Part shown: piece by piece, positions 63,426 through 64,000 of the stretch
Layout of the letters: every line of letters begins with the position of its first letter
How positions within the stretch are numbered: position 1 is the first letter of the stretch
Position numbers and translations under genes: made by a program
Assembly (NCBI RefSeq): GCF_022429645.1
Contig: NZ_CP092480.1
Location: 1,081,501-1,145,500 of the forward strand
Origin: Lutibacter sp. A80
GTDB taxonomy: Bacteria > Bacteroidota > Bacteroidia > Flavobacteriales > Flavobacteriaceae
DNA: 64,000 nt
Direction of reading: 5' to 3'
Notes under the pieces: model-generated
Told to the model about the DNA's origin: nothing
Databases searched by the model: none
The model's input: the letters and a program-made list of their open reading frames with translations, nothing else

Positions 63426-63944
63426 TTAAAGTTCTAGAAACTCGTAAAATTTTTCAAAAATAATTTTAAACCATTCTGTATAAATTTCAGGTTTTAATGC
63501 AATATCCTCTTTAACTTCTTCTAAAGTCATCCATTTAAAACTCTCAACCTCTTCCCTATTTATTAGTGGGTTTTCCGAATAACTTCCAACCATAATATGA
63601 TCTAACTCATGTTCCGTTAAACCATTATCAAACGGAGCTTTATATATAAATGAAGTTTTTTCTTCCAACTCACATACAAACCCCATTTCTTCTTGTAAAC
63701 GTCTTTTTCCTGCTTCAATATTGCTTTCTCCATCTCGTTGGTGACTACAACAGGTATTTGTCCATAATAAAGGTGAATGGTATTTATCAGCAGCGCGTTG
63801 TTGCAACATTAATTGGTTTTTATCATTAAATACAAATACCGAAAATGCTCTATGCAAAAGTGCTTTTTCATGAGCTTCCATTTTTGGCATTAAACCAATT
63901 TGTTCATCTTTTTCATTCACTAAAATTACTTGTTCTTCTCTCAT
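63426..63944 (-). CDS. idi: Isopentenyl-diphosphate delta-isomerase, type 1
   Basis: Interconverts isopentenyl and dimethylallyl diphosphate, the start of isoprenoid assembly. The protein (172 residues from ATG 63944, MREEQVILV) is Nudix-like with the catalytic Cys in TNTCCSH, the Nudix segment GKRRLQEEMGF, and the acidic EHELDHIMVG. The ATG at 63962 lies inside a -7 element (63962-63969), so 63944 is the better start. The gene is near the right edge but complete. Confidence 0.93.
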   Translation of the reverse strand: MREEQVILVNEKDEQIGLMPKMEAHEKALLHRAFSVFVFNDKNQLMLQQRAADKYHSPLLWTNTCCSHQRDGESNIEAGKRRLQEEMGFVCELEEKTSFIYKAPFDNGLTEHELDHIMVGSYSENPLINREEVESFKWMTLEEVKEDIALKPEIYTEWFKIIFEKFYEFLEL

Positions 63945-63961
63945 ATTTATTTGAATTACCA

Positions 63962-63969
63962 CAAATTTA
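63962..63969 (-). promoter_or_regulatory. -7 element TAAATTTG of idi
   Basis: Exact TAnnTTTG match on the minus strand, 17 bases before the preferred idi ATG at 63944. It overlaps the alternative ATG at 63962 and argues against that start. Confidence 0.45.
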
Positions 63970-64000
63970 CAAAAGAAAGCGCATACGTAGTAAAATCTAA

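Noticed and set aside
1-64000. tRNA, rRNA, tmRNA, riboswitch or CRISPR array
   Set aside because: I looked for TPsiC-like GGTTCGA segments, tandem spaced repeats and known structured leaders by eye and found none; a covariance-model search would be needed to exclude divergent cases.

Overview
The window is strongly AT-rich chromosomal DNA from a member of the Bacteroidota, most probably the family Flavobacteriaceae. Support for this comes from an ECF sigma / FecR / SusC / SusD locus, many flavobacterial families (CCC-motif membrane protein, PUR-family protein, DUF5916, BatA, long NusB, DUF4126), and repeated matches to the Bacteroidota promoter element TAnnTTTG. No rRNA, tRNA, CRISPR array, prophage or plasmid functions were found. 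Most of the window is housekeeping chromosome; the accessory parts are one insertion sequence and the SusC/D locus.

Layout. 1-2.0 kb: end of an unknown gene, two DUF2752 membrane proteins around a CCC-motif protein, and a PAP2 phosphatase. 2.13-3.53 kb: a complete IS3-family element with 25-bp imperfect inverted repeats and a 3-bp GTT target duplication, inserted between folE and its apparent terminator. 3.5-9.1 kb (minus): folE, hisS, DUF4126, kdsB, BrkB-like, nadC. 9.2-14.0 kb (plus): rlmH, rdgB, FecCD-type permease plus ATPase, then two lipoprotein hydrolases. 14-18 kb: SGNH hydrolase, holA, a lone HsdR-N nuclease-like protein, a glycosyltransferase and Sua5/YrdC. 18.2-24.1 kb (minus): nusB, DUF1573, yajC, YbbR-like, coaE and a two-component system. 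24.2-38.7 kb: ABC exporter, PUR protein, an exo/endonuclease/phosphatase-fold lipoprotein, sucC, DUF5916, LolD-like ATPase, MTA/SAH nucleosidase, BatA protein, a dihydroorotase-like protein lacking its metal ligands, esterase, MscS and a hotdog thioesterase. 38.9-47 kb: polyphosphate glucokinase and the MoxR / DUF58 / DUF4350 / DUF4129 / SpoIIM / RDD envelope cluster. 47-48.8 kb: TRIC channel, Nudix CoA pyrophosphatase and an acyltransferase.

49.1-57.5 kb holds a nutrient-uptake locus: ECF sigma factor, FecR anti-sigma, a SusC-type receptor with an N-terminal STN signalling domain, SusD, and a DUF4369-thioredoxin gene interrupted by one in-frame UAG. Two identical 36-bp perfect palindromes (terminators) flank the locus. 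57.7-64 kb: dps divergent from oxyR, several small proteins, a short promoter-ORF-terminator unit with no recognised product, an adenine/adenosine deaminase, a coiled-coil membrane protein, queD and idi.

The points most worth a second look are the amber-interrupted TlpA-like gene, long inverted-repeat intergenic elements that share a CTGTnTAAA core, the duplicated palindrome around the Sus locus, the small transcription unit at 59.9-60.1 kb, the separation of folE from its terminator by the IS, the metal-site-less dihydroorotase, and promoter positions that imply leaderless mRNAs. I did not find a clearly new multi-gene defence or biosynthetic system.
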